Shown: positions 42,056 through 55,500 of the stretch, in pieces
Layout: each line of letters opens with the position of its first letter
How positions within the stretch are numbered: the first letter of the stretch is position 1
Origin: Gigantopelta aegis
Lineage: Eukaryota; Mollusca; Gastropoda; Neomphalida; Peltospiridae
Assembly (NCBI RefSeq): GCF_016097555.1
Contig: NC_054707.1
Location: 202,501 to 266,500, forward strand
Length of the DNA: 64,000 nucleotides
Direction: 5' to 3'
Notes under the pieces: generated by a model
Told to the model about the DNA's origin: nothing
Seen by the model: the letters and a program-made list of their open reading frames with translations, nothing else
The model's database searches: none
Translations under genes and position numbers: made by a program

Positions 42056-42637
42056 TATATTTTTTTCATACATACAAAATTATAGTAAGGTAAAATCCAC
42101 GTTTAGCGACTAGAAACATTAGGATGACCAGAAACACATTAAATACATACACTGATGAATCTAAACAAGAAATTGTATTTAATAGCAGTCCTTGGTTTTT
42201 GAAAATTATAGGCGAGTGGAAAATCGCACACCTCAATATGCTAAGGCGAGTGAAAAATCACTCTCCAAAATAAATAAAATAGGCAGTCTTATCTCCGATT
42301 GGATTTTGACTGGTATGTCTAAAAAATTGTCTATTAAACCAGTATTTCCCGATTTGTTCAACAAAGAGAAATACCCGTTTAACGACTGCATGGAAGCCAC
42401 TGCCATGTTTTTAATTTTTATTGTTTTAATAAAAATACCTTCCTATCAGCTAAATGAGCTATAAAAACTGTTGATTTTTGTAAACAGTGGAAATAAATAT
42501 ACCCATCTATTTTACGTACGCCGTGTGCTGTTTTTCACTCATCAGATTGAAATTATGTGCGCTGTACAAGTGCAATCGCACCCGCGCACCTTAAAAAGCA
42601 AGGTCTGTAACAGGGAAGTGTAGTTGTTAAAATAGAG
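42056..42637. other. Spacer with MITE fragment
   Basis: Positions 42082-42185 (GATGACCAGAAACACATTAA, then ACATACACTGATGAATC) resemble the interior of the MITE at 31812-32196. The frame 42192-42464 has no recognisable domain. Confidence 0.45.
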
Positions 42638-43545
42638 GGGGGGGGGGGAATGTAGCCCAGTGGTAAAGCACTCACTTGATGTACGGTCAGCCTGAGATCG
42701 ATTCCTGTTGATGGGGGTGGGTGGGGAATGTAGCCCAGTGGTAAAGCACTCGCTTGATGTACGGTCAGCCTGGGATCAATTCCTGTTGATGGGGGAGGGG
42801 GGGGGGGAGGAATGTAGCCCAGTGGTAAAGCACTCGCTTGATGTACGGTCAGCCTGAGATCGATTCCTGTTGATGGGGGGGGGGGGAATGTAGCCCAGTG
42901 GTAAAGCACTCACTTGATGTACGGTCAACCTGGGATCGATCCCTGTTGATGGGGGGGGGGGGGGTGAATGTAGCCCAGTGGTAAAGCACTCACTTGATGT
43001 ACGGTCAGCCTGAGATCGATTCCTGTTGATGGGGGTGGGTGGGGAATGTAGCCCAGTGGTAAAGCACTCGCTTGATGTACGGTCAGCCTGAGATCGATTC
43101 CTGTTGGGGGGGGGGTGGGGGTGGGGGGGAATGTAGCCCAGTAGTAAAGCACTCGCTTGATGTACGGTCAACCTGGGATCGATTCCTGTTGATGGGGGGG
43201 GGGGGGGAATGTAGCCCAGTGGTAAAGCACTCACTTGATGTACGGTCAGCCTGGGATCGATCCCTGTTGATGGGGGGGGGGGGGGGGGGGGAATGTAGCC
43301 CAGTGGTAAAGCACTCACTTGATGTATGGTCAGCCTGAGATCGATTCCTGTTGATGGGCTCATTGGGCTATTTCTCAGGCCGTGGGATGGTTCATATAAA
43401 AGATCTCTTGCTACTAATGGAAAAATTGTAGTGGGTTTCCTCTCTAAGACAATATGTCAGAATTACCAAATGTTTGACATCCAATAGCCATTGATTAATA
43501 AATCAATGTGATCTAGTTAAACAAAACAAACTTTAACTGTTAAAA
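42638..43545 (+). repeat. Tandem array of nine SINE heads ending in one full SINE
   Basis: The tRNA-like head (TGTAGCCCAGTGGTAAAGCA as A box, GGGATCGATTCCTGTTG as B box) occurs nine times at about 75-85-bp spacing, separated by G runs of 8-22. Only the last head (about 43292) continues into a shortened body and tail (GGGCTCATTGGGCTATTTCT to GTTAAACAAAACAAAC at about 43530). Each head has both internal RNA polymerase III promoter boxes. Confidence 0.9.
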
Positions 43546-44334
43546 TGGCAACAATACAATCTTGTTAAATAACATTACAGTTTTTCTTCATCCACTCTTG
43601 GTCCAAACCAATAGAGGAAGAGAAAATGTGAACACGTTAAATATAGCATTATTTTTATCAACATAGTTCCAGAATGAGCATGTTTAACAAAGTTCAACAT
43701 AATACAAAACATTTGCTGTAAACAATGAAATATTTTATTGTAAAAAAAAATATTTAAAAATTCCAACATAAAAAATGACAGTTCTATTGGTAATGGAACG
43801 ATGTGTGTTGAGAGTTAATAATCTCAACTATAAAGTGTTTCCTAAAATCAGGTACTAGTGTACATATTAACATTACTGTATGTACAGTGTTTGTTATGTT
43901 CCAGTGTTGGGAAGTTTGTCGCAAGTGGGTGGCCATATTCATGACTATTTAAAAATCAAAAGTATGTGGCTGTAGATTTTCAAAGTGCATGGGTGGGAAA
44001 GAGGGGGTGCAGGGATGGTGAAGGGGTGGAGTCTACATGCAACCACTTAAATGGAAGTTGTATATTAGTGGTAAATGCACTTTTAAGTGAAAAAGAAAAC
44101 AAAAATTTATTGTGAACAAGGTGATCCCCCCCCCCCCCCCACCTATACTGCTGGATCTGTGCCAGTTTTCAGTGAACATTCTTGCCACCCAATATGAAAC
44201 ACAGTGCCACACATTAAGCAGTATGGTGAAGTTTAATACCACATGGAATCATTTACAGAATAATATGTTATTTTCATACTTTAGTGGTTGCTGCTTAACT
44301 ATTTGTGAGGAGTATATATGTTGTTTGTACGTAC
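43546..44334. other. Spacer
   Basis: No gene seen. A C run lies at about 44127-44140. Confidence 0.5.
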
Positions 44335-47300
44335 AGTCCCAATATCAGTCCACTCTTGGTGTCTGCAGTGTTAGTGTAGGTCTACCTGAATGCCACACTG
44401 TGTCTAGCTGAATGCCACACTGTGTCTAGCTGAATGCCACACTGTGTCTAGCTGAATGCCACACTGTCTAGCTGAATACCGCACTGTGTCTACCTGAATA
44501 CCACACTGTCTACCTGAATACCAGTGTCTAGCTGAATGCCACACTGTGTGTAGCTGAATGCCACACTGTGTGTAGCTGAATGCCGCACTGTGTCTAGCTG
44601 AATACCGCACTGTGTCTAGCTGAATACCACACTGTCAAGCTGAACACCGCACCGTGTCTAGCTGAACACCGCACCGTGTCTAGCTGAACACCACACTGTG
44701 TGTAGCTGAATACCCCACCGTGTCTAGCTGAATGCCAATGTGTAGCTGAATGCCACACTGTGTGTAGCTGAATACCCCACTGTGTGTAGCTGAATACCCC
44801 ACTGTGTCTAGCTGAATGCCACACTGTGTGTAGCTGAATGCCGCACTGTGTCTAGCTGAATACCGCACTGTGTCTAGCTGAATACCGCACTGTGTCTAAC
44901 TGAATACCACACTGTCAAGCTGAACACCGCACCGTGTCTAGCTGAATGCCGCACTGTGTCTAGCTGAATACCGCACTGTGTCTAGCTGAATACCACACTG
45001 TCAAGCTGAACACCGCACCGTGTCTAGCTGAACACCACACTGTGTGTAGCTGAATACCCCACCGTGTCTAGCTGAATGCCAATGTGTAGCTGAATGCCAC
45101 ACTGTGTGTAGCTGAATACCCCACTGTGTGTAGCTGAATACCCCACTGTGTCTAGCTGAATGCCACACTGTGTGTAGCTGAATGCCCCACTGTGTGTAGC
45201 TGAATACCGCACTGTGTGTAGCTGAATACCGCACTGTGTGTAGCTGAATGCCACACTGTGTGTAGCTGAATACCCCACTGTGTCTAGCTGAATACCGCAC
45301 TGTGTCTAGCTGAATGCCCCACTGTGTCTAGCTAAATCCCGCAGTGTGTCTAGCTGAATCCCGCACTGTGTGTAGCTGAATACCGCACTGTGTGTAGCTG
45401 AATACCGCACTGTGTGTAGCTGAATACCGCACTGTGTCTAGCTGAATACCGCACTGTGTCTAGCTGAATACCGCACTGTGTGTAGCTGAATACCGCACTG
45501 TGTCTAGCTGAATACCGCACTGTGTGTAGCTGAATACCGCACTGTGTCTAGCTGAATGCCCCACTGTGTCTAGCTGAATGCCCCACTGTGTCTAGCTGAA
45601 TACCGCACTGTTTAGCTGAATGCCCCACTGTGTCTAGCTGAATACCGCACTGTCTAGCTGAATGCCCCACTGTGTCTAGCTGAATGCCCCACTGTGTCTA
45701 GCTGAATGCCCCACTGTGTCTAGCTGAATACCGCACTGTCTAGCTGAATGCCCCACTGTGTCTAGCTGAATACCGCACTGTCTAGCTGAATGCCCCACTG
45801 TGTCTAGCTGAATGCCACACTGTGTGTAGCTGAATGCCCCACTGTGTGTAGCTGAATACCGCACTGTGTCTAGCTGAATACCGCACTGTGTCTAGCTGAA
45901 TACCCCACTGTGTGTAGCTGAATACCGCACTGTGTGTAGCTGAATACCGCACTGTCTAGCTGAATACCGCACTGTGTCTAGCTGAATGCCCCACTGTGTG
46001 TAGCTGAATACCGCACTGTGTGTAGCTGAATGCCCCACTGTGTGTAGCTGAATGCCCCACTGTGTGTAGCTGAATACCGCACTGTGTGTAGCTGAATACC
46101 GCACTGTCTAGCTGAATACCGCACTGTGTGTAGCTGAATACCGCACTGTGTCTAGCTGAATACCGCACTGTGTCTAGCTGAATGCCCCACTGTGTGTAGC
46201 TGAATACCGCACTGTGTCTAGCTGAATACCCCACTGTGTGTAGCTGAATACCGCACTGTGTCTAGCTGAATACCGCACTGTGTCTAGCTGAATACCGCAC
46301 GGTCTAGCTGAATACCCCACTGTGTGTAGCTGAATACCGCACTGTGTCTAGCTGAATACCCCACTGTGTGTAGCTGAATACCGCACTGTCTAGTCTAGCT
46401 GAATACCCCACTGTGTGTAGCTGAATACCGCACTGTGTGTAGCTAGCTGAATACCGCACTGTGTGTAGCTAGCTGAATACCGCACTGTGTCTAGCTGAAT
46501 ACCGCACTGTCTACTGTGTGTAGCTGAATACCGCACGGTCTAGCTGAATGCCCCACTGTGTGTAGCTGAATACCGCACTGTGTGTAGCTGAATACCGCAC
46601 TGTCTAGCTGAATACCGCACTGTGTGTAGCTGAATACCGCACTGTCTAGCTGAATACCGCACTGTGTCTAGCTGAATACCGCACGGTCTAGCTGAATGCC
46701 CCACTGTGTGTAGCTGAATACCGCACTGTGTGTAGCTGAATACCGCACTGTCTAGCTGAATACCGCACTGTGTGTAGCTGAATACCGCACTGTCTAGCTG
46801 AATACCGCACTGTGTCTAGCTGAATACCGCACTGTCTAGCTGAATGCCGCACTGTGTCTAGCTGAATGCCCCACTGTATGTAGCTGAATACCGCACTGTG
46901 TGTAGCTGAATACCGCACTGTCTAGCTGAATGCCGCACTGTGTCTAGCTGAATGCCGCACTGTCTAGCTGAATGCCGCACTGTGTCTAGCTGAATGCCCC
47001 ACTGTGTCTAGCTGAATACCGCACTGTGTCTAGCTGAATGCCCCACTGTGTGTAGCTGAATACCGCACTGTGTCTAGCTGAATACCGCACTGTCTAGCTG
47101 AATACCGCACTGTGTCTAGCTGAATGCCGCACTGTGTCTAGCTGAATCTAGCCCCACTGTGTCTAGCTGAATACCGCACTGTGTCTAGCTGAATGCCCCA
47201 CTGTGTCTAGCTGAATGCCCCACTGTGTCTAGCTGAATACCGCACTGTGTCTAGCTGAATGCCCCACTGTGTCTAGCTGAATACCGCACTGCACTGTGTC

Positions 47301-47938
47301 TAGCTGAATGCCCCACTGTGTCTAGCTGAATACCGCACTGTGTCTAGCTGAATGCCCCACTGTGTCTAGCTGAATGCCCCACTGTGTCTAGCTGAATGCC
47401 GCACTGTGTCTAGCTGAATGCCCCACTGTGTCTAGCTGAATCCCGCACTGTGTCTAGCTGAATGCCCCACTGTGTCTAGCTGAATACCGCACTGTGTCTA
47501 GCTGAATGCCCCACTGTGTCTAGCTGAATACCGCACTGTGTCTAGCTGAATACCGCACTGTGTCTAGCTGAATACCCCACTGTGTCTAGCTGAATACCGC
47601 ACTGTGTCTAGCTGAATGCCCCACTGTGTCTAGCTGAATACCGCACTGTGTCTAGCTGAATGCCCCACTGTGTCTAGCTGAACACCGCACCGTGTCTAGC
47701 TGAATACCGCACTGTGTCTAGCTGAATGCCGCACTGTGTCTAGCTGAATGCCCCACTGTGTCTAGCTGAACACCGCACTGTGTCTAGCTGAATGCCCCAC
47801 TGTGTCTAGCTGAATACCGCACTGTGTCTAGCTGAATACCGCACTGTGTCTAGCTGAATACCCCACTGTGTCTAGCTGAATACCGCACTGTGTCTAGCTG
47901 AATGCCCCACTGTGTCTAGCTAAATCCCGCAGTGTGCT
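44335..47938. repeat. 22-bp minisatellite, about 160 copies
   Basis: The unit is CTGTGTCTAGCTGAATACCG plus CA, with GTGTGTAG, CCCCAC and TGCC variants and an 18-bp form lacking GTGT. Blocks of variants recur (for example 44640-44880 and 44930-45170). No coding role; minus-strand frames such as YSATHSAVFSYTQCGIQLHT arise from the repeat. Confidence 0.95.
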
Positions 47939-48019
47939 TGTTTCGATGCCGGGTAGAATCTGTAAGACTAAAATAACTCAGGGAATTGTGAAATGGGGAG
48001 AAATATTCATCGGAAAACA

Positions 48020-49278
48020 CTAATATAGGGCCTTCTCATGTAGACAAAACAGCACTAATATAGGGTTAACTCCATGTAGACAAAACAGCACTAATATAGG
48101 GTTAACTCCATGTAGACAAAACAGCACTAATATAGGGTTAACTCCATGTAGACAAAACAGCACTAATATAGGGCTAACTCCATGTAGACAAAACAGGACT
48201 AATATAGGGCCTTCTCATGTAGACAAAACAGCACTAATATAGGGCCTTCTCCATGTAGACAAAACAGCACTAATATAGGGTTAACTCCATGTAGACAAAA
48301 CAGCACTAATATAGGGCTAACTCCATGTAGACAAAACAGCACTAATATAGGGCTAACTCCATGTAGACAAAACAGCAGTAATATAGGGCTAACTCCATGT
48401 AGACAAAACAGCAGTAATATAGGGCTAACTCCATGTAGACAAAACAGCACTAATATAGGGCTAACTCCATGTAGACAAAACAGCAGTAATATAGGGCTAA
48501 CTCCATGTAGACAAAACAGCAGTAATATAGGGCTAACTCCATGTAGACAAAACAGCAGTAATATAGGGCTAACTCCATGTAGACAAAACAGCACTAATAT
48601 AGGGCTAACTCCATGTAGACAAAACAGCACTAATATAGGGCTAACTCCATGTAGACAAAACAGCACTAATATAGGGCTAACTCCATGTAGACAAAACAGC
48701 ACTAATATAGGGCTAACTCCATGTAGACAAAACAGCAGTAATATAGGGCTAACTCCATGTAGACAAAACAGCAGTAATATAGGGCTAACTCCATGTAGAC
48801 AAAACAGCACTAATATAGGGCTAACTCCATGTAGACAAAACAGCAGTAATATAGGCCTAACTCCATGTAGACAAAACAGCAGTAATATAGGGCTAACTCC
48901 ATGTAGACAAAACAGCACTAATATAGGGCTAACTCCATGTAGACAAAACAGCACTAATATAGGGCTAACTCCATGTAGACAAAACAGCACTAATATAGGG
49001 CCTTCTCATGTAGACAAAACAGCACTAATATAGGGCTAACTCCATGTAGACAAAACAGCACTAATATAGGGTTTACTCCATGTAGACAAAACAGCACTAA
49101 TATAGGGTTAACTCCATGTAGACAAAACAGCACTAATATAGGGCTAACTCCATGTAGACAAAACAGCACTAATATAGGGCTAACTCCATGTAGACAAAAC
49201 AGCACTAATATAGGGCCTTCTCCATGTAGACAAAACAGCACTAATATAGGGCTAACTCCATGTAGACAAAACAGCACT
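48020..49278. repeat. 36-bp minisatellite, about 35 copies
   Basis: The unit is ATGTAGACAAAACAGCACTA, then ATATAGGGCTAACTCC, with GCAGTAAT and GGGCCTTCTC variants. A multiple of three, it leaves a 263-codon minus-strand frame of 12-residue periods (LFCLHGVSPILV). It lies about 190 bp beyond the IMMP1L stop and could be part of its 3' UTR. Confidence 0.94.
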
Positions 49279-49467
49279 TTTAAACTACAAGCACTTTTTC
49301 ATATCCGAGGGTGGGGTGGGGTGGGGTGGGGGACTGTAACCCAATGATATCTCCACCAAGTACCACCATGGTGCACAATAGTGTCACAGTGGCCATACAT
49401 CCCAGGTGTTTATATAGTTTGTGTATATATGGTACAGTAATACGTGTTTCATGGTAACACACCACTG
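49279..49467 (-). other. IMMP1L 3' flank
   Basis: Between the IMMP1L stop codon and the 36-bp array. It has a GGGGT-repeat patch (49311-49332) and no obvious AATAAA on the minus strand, so the transcript end is not defined. Confidence 0.4.
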
Positions 49468-49524
49468 TTAGTTCATTTCATCTGGACAGAACTTCACAGT
49501 ACCAATGTCCTTAGGTGGCCAGAT
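49468..49524 (-). CDS. IMMP1L: IMMP1L last exon
   Basis: After a TTTCAG acceptor it codes [18 protein letters not shown] and TAA. IWP followed by a short polar tail is the typical IMMP1L end (human IWPLSDFG...). Confidence 0.9.
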   Translation of the reverse strand: MWPPKDIGTVKFCPDEMN

Positions 49525-52500
49525 CTGAAACAAACATTTAAATAAACAGTAGTACTTACAGTTAAAAAAACACTCTTTACAGACATACGGTAATAAACAT
49601 TTTAAATGATGAAATGTGCTGTTTTCAAAAATAAGATTTTGTTGTGTAAGAAGAATACACACAAGTTAAAACTGTTAAAGTTAAGTTTGTTTTGTTTAAC
49701 GACACCACTAATGCAATTTTGTTTATTAGTAATCCTTGGTTAAAGGACCGGCCTCTGTGGCATCGTGGTTAGGCCATCGATCTACAGGCTGGTAGGTCAT
49801 GGGTTCAGATCCCAGTCGAGGCATGGGATTTTTAATCCAGATACCAACTCCAAAGCCTGAGTGAGTGCTCCGCAAGGCTCAATGGGTAGGTGTAAACCAC
49901 TTGCACCGATCAGTGATCCATAACTGGTTCAACAAAGGCCATGGTTTGTGCTATCCTGCCTGTGGGAAATGCAAATAAAAGATCCCTTGCTGCCTGTCAT
50001 AAAAGAGTAGCATATGTGGTGATAGCGGGTTTCGTCTTAAAGACCATATGTTTGACGTCTAATAGCCGATGATAAGATAAAAATCAATATGTTCTAGAGG
50101 CGTCGTTAAATAAAACAAACTTTACTTTCATTGGTATACAGGTGCACATTTTTGTATGGGGCAGACTGGCTTTTGCCCGAATTAAACGAAAATGCCCGAA
50201 TCTTCATTTATTCATATTAGCATTACTAGCATAGGGTTGCAAAGGAATCACTATGCATTTTTACATGGATTACAACTACTTTTGAGGGTAGAATGATGGA
50301 AATACATGGTAAAAAGGTCTCAGGTTAGCACATTTTTCTAGAATATCTGTATACGTTTTGCCCGAATTTGAGGTTTTGCTCAAGTACCCCCTTGTGCCCT
50401 GTCTTGTATGCTTATGTTTGCATTAGCAGCAAGGGATCATGAACATCCACTTTCCCACAGATTGGACAGCACATACCACAGCCTTTGGGGAAATGATTAA
50501 AGTTTGATTTGCTTAACACCACCACTAGAGCACATTCTCTGATGTACTGATCATGAGCTATTGGGTATGTGCTCTAGTGGTGTTATTAAACAAACCAAAT
50601 TTTGTAACCGGCCTCGCTCGAGACCACTACAATGGGCCCAGCGACGGGGATCAATCCCAGGCCGACTGCACATCAGGTTAGCACTTTACCACTGGGCTCC
50701 ATCCCGCCCCAGTCATTATTCAATGTGTTCTAATGATGTTATTAAACAAAACATACTTTAACCAAATATATCTTTTTTTAACACCTTCACTTCAGATCAC
50801 GACCCAGACATTATACCAACCTTGAAGAAAACTCTGCTGCGTAACAAAGCATAGGGAACTGGTCCGTAAGTCCGTGAGTCCGTTGAGTTGTCTTTATTGT
50901 CGCCTTCCAGCCAGACGTGACCACGAGGAACCTGAAAGGGTTAAATCTTTAGTGGGTCGTCCAGTGGAATAATTCAGAGCTAACCAAATTAGCCAACTGT
51001 CAGTTTTAAAATCAACTGGTCAATTTTAGTTTAATTTTGTGAAATAAATTCATGTCATTATTCATATATGCAACTTGGGTGTCCTGCAATTTTTTATAGT
51101 TAAATACATAATTTGTCAAATGTATTCCAGGACTAGACTTTATTCCGCCAGTCACATTCCAATGAATTCTCCCCCACCCTAACCACTGGTCTCAAATTTC
51201 TGACCAACACACAAGACATGTTTACAAAATATAAATAAGGTATTATACACAAAGTATGTAGACAAAGACACATGACTGTCTCCCTGTAGTGGAGTACATA
51301 ACTCCTCACCTTCAGCCATATGTTAACATCCTCCATGCAGTCATGACTTAATTAACTAGAAACCGGCCTCGGTGGTGTCGTGGTAGGCCATCGGTCTACA
51401 GGCTGGTAGGTACTGCGTTCGGATCCCAGTCGAGGCTTGGGATTTTTATCCAGNNNNNNNNNNNNNNNNNNNNNNNNNNNNNNNNNNNNNNNNNNNNNNN
51501 NNNNNNNNNNNNNNNNNNNNNNNNNNNNNNNNNNNNNNNNNNNNNNNNNNNNNNNNNNNNNNNNNNNNNNNNNNNNNNNNNNNNNNNNNNNNNNNNNNNN
51601 NNNNNNNNNNNNNNNNNNNNNNNNNNNNNNNNNNNNNNNNNNNNNNNNNNNNNATGGTCTGTCTCGTCACACTGATGTGTTGACACAGTTAGGGTTAACT
51701 TACATCTGGATGGTCTGTCTCGTCACACTGATGTGTTGTCAATACAGTTAGGGTTAACTTACATCTGGATGGTCTGTCTCGTGACACTGATGTGTTCCGT
51801 CAGTACAGTTAGGGTTAACTTACATCTGTATGGTCTGTCTCGTCACACTGATGTGTTCCGTCAATACAGTTAGGGTTAACTTACATCTGTATGGACTGTC
51901 TCGTCACACTGATGTGTTGACACAGTTAGGGTTAACCTACATCTGTATGGTCTGTCTCGTCACACTGATGTGTTGACACAGTTAGGGTTAACTTACATCT
52001 GGATGGTCTGTCTCGTCACACTGATGTGTTCCGTCAGTACAGTATGGGTTAACTTACATCTGGATGGTCTGTCTCGTCACACTGATGTGTTCCGTCAGTA
52101 CAGTTAGGGTTAACTTACATCTGGATGGTCTGTCTCATCACACTGATGTGTTCCGTCAGTACAGTTAGGGTTAACTTACATCTGTATGGTCTGTCTCGTG
52201 ACACTGATGTGTTCCGTCAGTATAGTTAGGGTTAACTTACATCTGTATGGTCTGTCTCGTGACACTGATGTGTTCCGTCAGTATAGTTAGGGTTAACTTA
52301 CATCTGTATGGTCTGTCTCGTCACACTGATGTGTTGACACAGTTAGGGTTAACTTACATCTGGATGGTCTGTCTCGTCACACTGATGTGTTGTCAATACA
52401 GTTAGGGTTAACTTACATCTGGATGGTCTGTCTCGTGACACTGATGTGTTCCGTCAGTACAGTTAGGGTTAACTTACATCTGTATGGTCTGTCTCGTCAC

Positions 52501-55500
52501 ACTGATGTGTTCCGTCAATACAGTTAGGGTTAACTTACATCTGTATGGACTGTCTCGTCACACTGATGTGTTGACACAGTTAGGGTTAACCTACATCTGT
52601 ATGGTCTGTCTCGTCACACTGATGTGTTGACACAGTTAGGGTTAACTTACATCTGGATGGTCTGTCTCGTCACACTGATGTGTTCCGTCAGTACAGTATG
52701 GGTTAACTTACATCTGGATGGTCTGTCTCGTCACACTGATGTGTTCCGTCAGTACAGTTAGGGTTAACTTACATCTGGATGGTCTGTCTCGTCACACTGA
52801 TGTGTTCCATCAGTACAGTTAGGGTTAACTTACATCTGGATGGTCTGTCTCGTCACACTGATGTGTTCCGTCAGTACAGTTAGGGTTAACTTACATCTGG
52901 ATGGTCTGTCTCGTCACACTGATGTGTTCCGTCAGTACAGTTAGGGTTAACTTACATCTGGATGGTATGTCTCGTCACACTGCTGTGTTCCGTCAGTACA
53001 GTTAGGGTTAACTTACATCTGTATGGTCTGTCTCGTCACACTGATGTGTTCCGTCAATACAGTTAGGGTTAACTTACATCTGTATGGACTGTCTCGTCAC
53101 ACTGATGTGTTGACACAGTTAGGGTTAACCTACATCTGTATGGTCTGTCTCGTCACACTGATGTGTTGACACAGTTAGGGTTAACTTACATCTGGATGGT
53201 CTGTCTCGTCACACTGATGTGTTCCGTCAGTACAGTATGGGTTAACTTACATCTGGATGGTCTGTCTCGTCACACTGATGTGTTCCGTCAGTACAGTTAG
53301 GGTTAACTTACATCTGTATGGTCTGTCTCATCACACTGATGTGTTCCGTCAGTACAGTTAGGGTTAACTTACATCTGGATGGTCTGTCTCGTCACACTGA
53401 TGTGTTCCGTCAGTACAGTTAGGGTTAACTTACATCTGGATGGTCTGTCTCGTCACACTGATGTGTTCCGTCAGTACAGTTAGGGTTAACTTACATCTGG
53501 ATGGTATGTCTCGTCACACTGATGTGTTCCGTCAGTACAGTTAGGGTTAACTTACATCTGTATGGTCTGTCTCGTCACACTGATGTGTTCCGTCAGCACG
53601 ATGTCACTGCTGTGAATTGTGGGCTCCATGGATGGACCCTTGCACTGGAATATTTTAATATTTGTCAAACAATCAAATGCATTCTTGTTCAAACATAAAG
53701 CAATTGCAAGTTTTGAATGAGAGAATTCAAGTTTTAAAATTAAATTACATTTTTAACAGAATCAGATGACATGCATTCACCTATTTTTTAAAATGTTAAA
53801 TTTTGTTTTGTTTAACAAGACCACTAGAGCACATTGATTTATTAATGATCAGCCATTTGGTAAAGCTGTAAAAAAAATGTGTTTCTGATGACACAATCCT
53901 TCCTATATGGGTGAATGTAGTAAAAAAAAATGAAACAATAAAAATAATAAAATAATAAAAAATAAATAAAATAAAAAAATAAATAAAATTAAAGCTGACC
54001 ACCCTACCAAATTCTTTTTGGCATGTCTCCATTAAACACACATCTTAAAGGTGTAATAATAAGAATTTTTTGTGTGAATTTATCGATGGGTAACTACAAA
54101 ACTTTAGTATATATTATTTAAAGGGAGGGTAAACTCAAATAAGAGCCTTATGTGTTGGAAAGATGCATACCCGAACCACCAACACATACTGACACTTTAA
54201 CAAATGAAAAACGCGTAATTTTAGAATTAATAAAAAAAACATGATTATTCCTTCTAACTGGGGGCAGCCATTTTGTTTCATTTTTGTGACGTCCGGTGGT
54301 ATAGCTTGGGGCGAAGTGATGTCAGCTCCGTCCAACCTCTCTTAAGCACAGTGTAAACAAACGCTCTAACTTACGACAAGGCGCTTCGCTTTCATCAACC
54401 TGACTTGTAAAACAACATAAATGACTTGATAGTATAATAAACTATTTAACTAAAAATATTTCAATTTGCATCAATAGAATGAAATGGAGTTATAGTATTT
54501 TTCTCTTTTAAAAAAATTCAAAGCAAAAATGCTTATTATTACTATTAGGCCTATTGGTAGGGTACATTCGAACAAAAACGACCACTCACGATACCCAAGT
54601 GATAATTTTCTTTTCTTTGGGACTACATAATTGGTCAGTTTTGTGATTTTAGATGGGAAAGTCTACCTAATCAAGTGTTTTACAGAATTACTTACAGTAA
54701 TAAAGCAGCAGGACGGCTGGTAAGGTCCATTACGATTTGAGGTTATCACACAATACCTTGTGATCTTAATAAAAGAGGCACGTCTTTTTAGTGTGTCTAG
54801 ACACAGTGTCTGGGGACCGTCTAAATATACACCTACCAATCAGGAACCACAGGCAAAAGGCCACAGAAAGAAAAGACCAATTAACCAAGAACACACTCCG
54901 ATTATTATTTCAGTATGTGGGTTAACTTATGTACAAAACAAGTATATATTATTTTTCAATACAAAATAATCCACCATTGTCAAAGTGTTGAAATAACTAT
55001 ATTATGTTGCCGGCTTACTGGGATGGATATTATTACAGAACATTGCGATGCATCTGCAAAAAAGCAGGTATTTTTTGTTTCTTCAGTTCGAAGACTAATT
55101 CCTGACGTGACATGTTAGGTATTACGTAATCACCAGCTCGCCAGAGGGCGTATTCAGTGGGATGGTACAAAATGGCTGCACCCGTTATATATAATAGCAG
55201 TCACATTTAAGCGTTTTATTAATTAACTACACGATTATACTTGTTGATATTACACAATAATGTGCGTTATATATCGTTGAATATGCATACCAGGCCAAAT
55301 GCCTTAATTACCCCTTCCTTTAAAGTGCTTCACTTATATGAAATTTTATACAATTTGTGACTTTTATACATCTGTAAGTCAGAAAAAAATTAAATTAAAT
55401 CTAAACAATGTTGTACTTACAGACACAAAGTCTACGACAAATTCCAGTGAACAGTGCGCGATACATCCATACTGCAGAATGCTAATTAAAATTCCTCCCG

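Larger units (their letters stand above)
49525..50820 (-). other. IMMP1L: IMMP1L last intron
   Basis: Runs from donor GTTGGT to acceptor TTTCAG and is filled with SINEs (listed separately). No other gene seen. Confidence 0.7.

Noticed and set aside
42638-43345. SINE heads considered as real tRNA genes
   Set aside because: A and B boxes are present, but the fold lacks a convincing acceptor stem and anticodon arm, and the unit continues into a SINE body.
44335-47938. Regular 22-bp array considered as a CRISPR-like repeat
   Set aside because: There are no unique spacers; units are contiguous, and the setting is an animal genome.
48199-49277. Minus-strand frame with LFCLHGVSPILV periods
   Set aside because: By-product of the 36-bp array. 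The hydrophobic look is compositional.
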